Below are positions 12,492 to 12,906 of a stretch of DNA of 12,906 nt, in pieces. The position numbers were made by a program, and so were the translations under genes. Under the pieces are notes generated by a model, which saw only the letters and a list, made by a program, of their open reading frames with translations, was not told the DNA's origin and did no database searches. This stretch comes from Lachnospiraceae bacterium UBA7188. GTDB taxonomy: Bacteria > Bacillota > Clostridia > Lachnospirales > Lachnospiraceae. Position 1 is the first letter of the stretch. Each line of letters starts with the position of its first letter. The DNA lies in the NCBI GenBank assembly GCA_002490995.1, contig DKVC01000272.1, positions 1-12,906 of the forward strand, written 5' to 3'.

Positions 12492-12716
12492 ATGGACGTG
12501 AAGGAGCAGATCAAAAAAGCAGTGGATAAGATTACCGGGGACAGGAGTCTTCAGGAACAGTTCCAAAAAGAGCCGGTGAAGGCGCTGGAGAGCGTGCTGG
12601 GAGTGGACCTGCCGGATGACGTGATCAATCAGGTGGTCGAGGGTGTGAAGGCAAAACTTACCGTGGACAAGGTATCGGATACCGTGGGTGCGCTGAAAGG
12701 ATTTTTAAAGAAATAG
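12492..12716 (+). CDS. Small acidic/basic helical protein, NHLP/Nif11 leader-like
   Basis: It has 74 residues; the ATG at 12492 has AGAGAGGA about 8 bases upstream. I know similar stand-alone small proteins from Lachnospiraceae only as hypothetical. The segment QFQKEPVKALESVLGVDLPD (23-42), followed by DVINQVVEGVKAKL, resembles the leader-peptide pattern of NHLP and Nif11 precursors: a DP(K/V)-x-ALE stretch, then G-V-x-LP and a V-rich strand or helix. There is no Gly-Gly cleavage site and no Cys/Ser/Thr-rich core; the C-terminus GALKGFLKK is amphipathic. No modification enzyme or exporter is nearby. It could be a free-standing protein of the same fold. It is monocistronic, with its own promoter and terminator. 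Confidence 0.75.
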   Translation: MDVKEQIKKAVDKITGDRSLQEQFQKEPVKALESVLGVDLPDDVINQVVEGVKAKLTVDKVSDTVGALKGFLKK

Positions 12717-12730
12717 AACAGGCATAAAAG

Positions 12731-12774
12731 GCATCGTCTACTGCGGCTGCGGTCCAAAGTATACGGTGTTTTTT
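12731..12774 (+). terminator. Intrinsic terminator of the 74-residue protein gene
   Basis: GCATCGT (12731-12737) pairs with ACGGTGT (12763-12769), two pairs being G-U. After one mismatch TACT (12739-12742) pairs with AGTA (12758-12761). Six T follow directly. It lies 14 bases after the stop. Confidence 0.7.
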
Positions 12775-12787
12775 CATATATATACTC

Positions 12788-12843
12788 AAGACCGCCAGAA
12801 TTTACTAATCTGTCAACAGCAATCATATATGGCTGGCGGTCTT
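12788..12843 (+). terminator. Second long-loop hairpin, terminator-like
   Basis: AAGACCGCCAG (12788-12798) pairs perfectly with CTGGCGGTCTT (12833-12843) over 11 bp, with a 34-base loop. A TTT run (12842-12844) follows on the plus strand. On the minus strand the stem is followed by only a short T-containing stretch. It may be a back-up or bidirectional terminator for a gene beyond the window. Few bases separate it from the dispersed repeat. Confidence 0.5.
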
Positions 12844-12857
12844 TCGGTATTAATAAG

Positions 12858-12906
12858 GAAGTGTCTACAAATATCCGCTGCGGGTTTGCTGCAATTTTTC
12901 TTGTAT
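12858..12906. repeat. Dispersed 49-base repeat, copy 2 (runs off the window)
   Basis: Matches 6039-6087 at 40 of 49 positions without gaps; the first 16 bases are identical. It lies in non-coding sequence after two hairpins, and the window ends inside it, so its 3' limit is unknown. Confidence 0.6.

Overview
The window reads as chromosome of a Gram-positive Clostridia bacterium, most likely Lachnospiraceae. This is inferred from three things: the order rpsK-rpsD-rpoA-rplQ / ecfA1-ecfA2-ecfT-truA / rplM-rpsI, the strong AGGAGG-type ribosome binding sites with some GTG and TTG starts, and the enlarged form of ribosomal protein L17. No taxonomic search was run.

Layout. 1-2908 is the 3' end of the main ribosomal protein operon: rpsK (5' end outside the window), rpsD, rpoA, a strongly structured 217-base spacer, rplQ and a terminator. 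2942-4015 (minus strand) is a membrane-anchored M15-type cell-wall peptidase with a Ser/Pro/Asp repeat linker, placed between rplQ and the ECF genes. 4182-6984 is a promoter followed by ecfA1-ecfA2-ecfT, the shared energizing module of energy-coupling-factor vitamin/metal transporters; no substrate-binding S component is present. truA follows at 7250-7996. An unrecognised AT-rich gene with an HEXXH zinc-protease motif (8026-8907) separates truA from rplM-rpsI (9182-10030), which has its own consensus promoter and a leader with competing hairpins.

From 10086 onward the content is accessory. The main discovery candidate lies directly behind the rpsI terminator. A consensus promoter drives a short RNA made of a GNRA-capped 5' hairpin, two 39-base tandem repeats with a compensatory base-pair change, and an intrinsic terminator. 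A reading frame matching the N-terminal half of ToxN/AbiQ endoribonucleases follows. Promoter, tandem-repeat RNA, terminator and toxN is the layout of a type III toxin-antitoxin (ToxIN/AbiQ-like) locus. The toxin gene appears damaged at both ends: a ~106-base inverted-repeat-bounded segment lies over its expected start, and its C-terminal half is lost beside an 11-bp perfect inverted repeat.

Then come a small conserved-looking gene of unknown function (possibly frameshifted), a minus-strand PD-(D/E)XK (Rpn-like) nuclease gene, and a 74-residue protein resembling NHLP/Nif11 leader peptides, with divergent promoters between the last two. A 49-base dispersed repeat occurs twice (6039-6087 and 12858-12906, 40/49 identical, no gaps); the first copy supplies the last codons and stop of ecfA2. 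No tRNA, rRNA or CRISPR array was seen.
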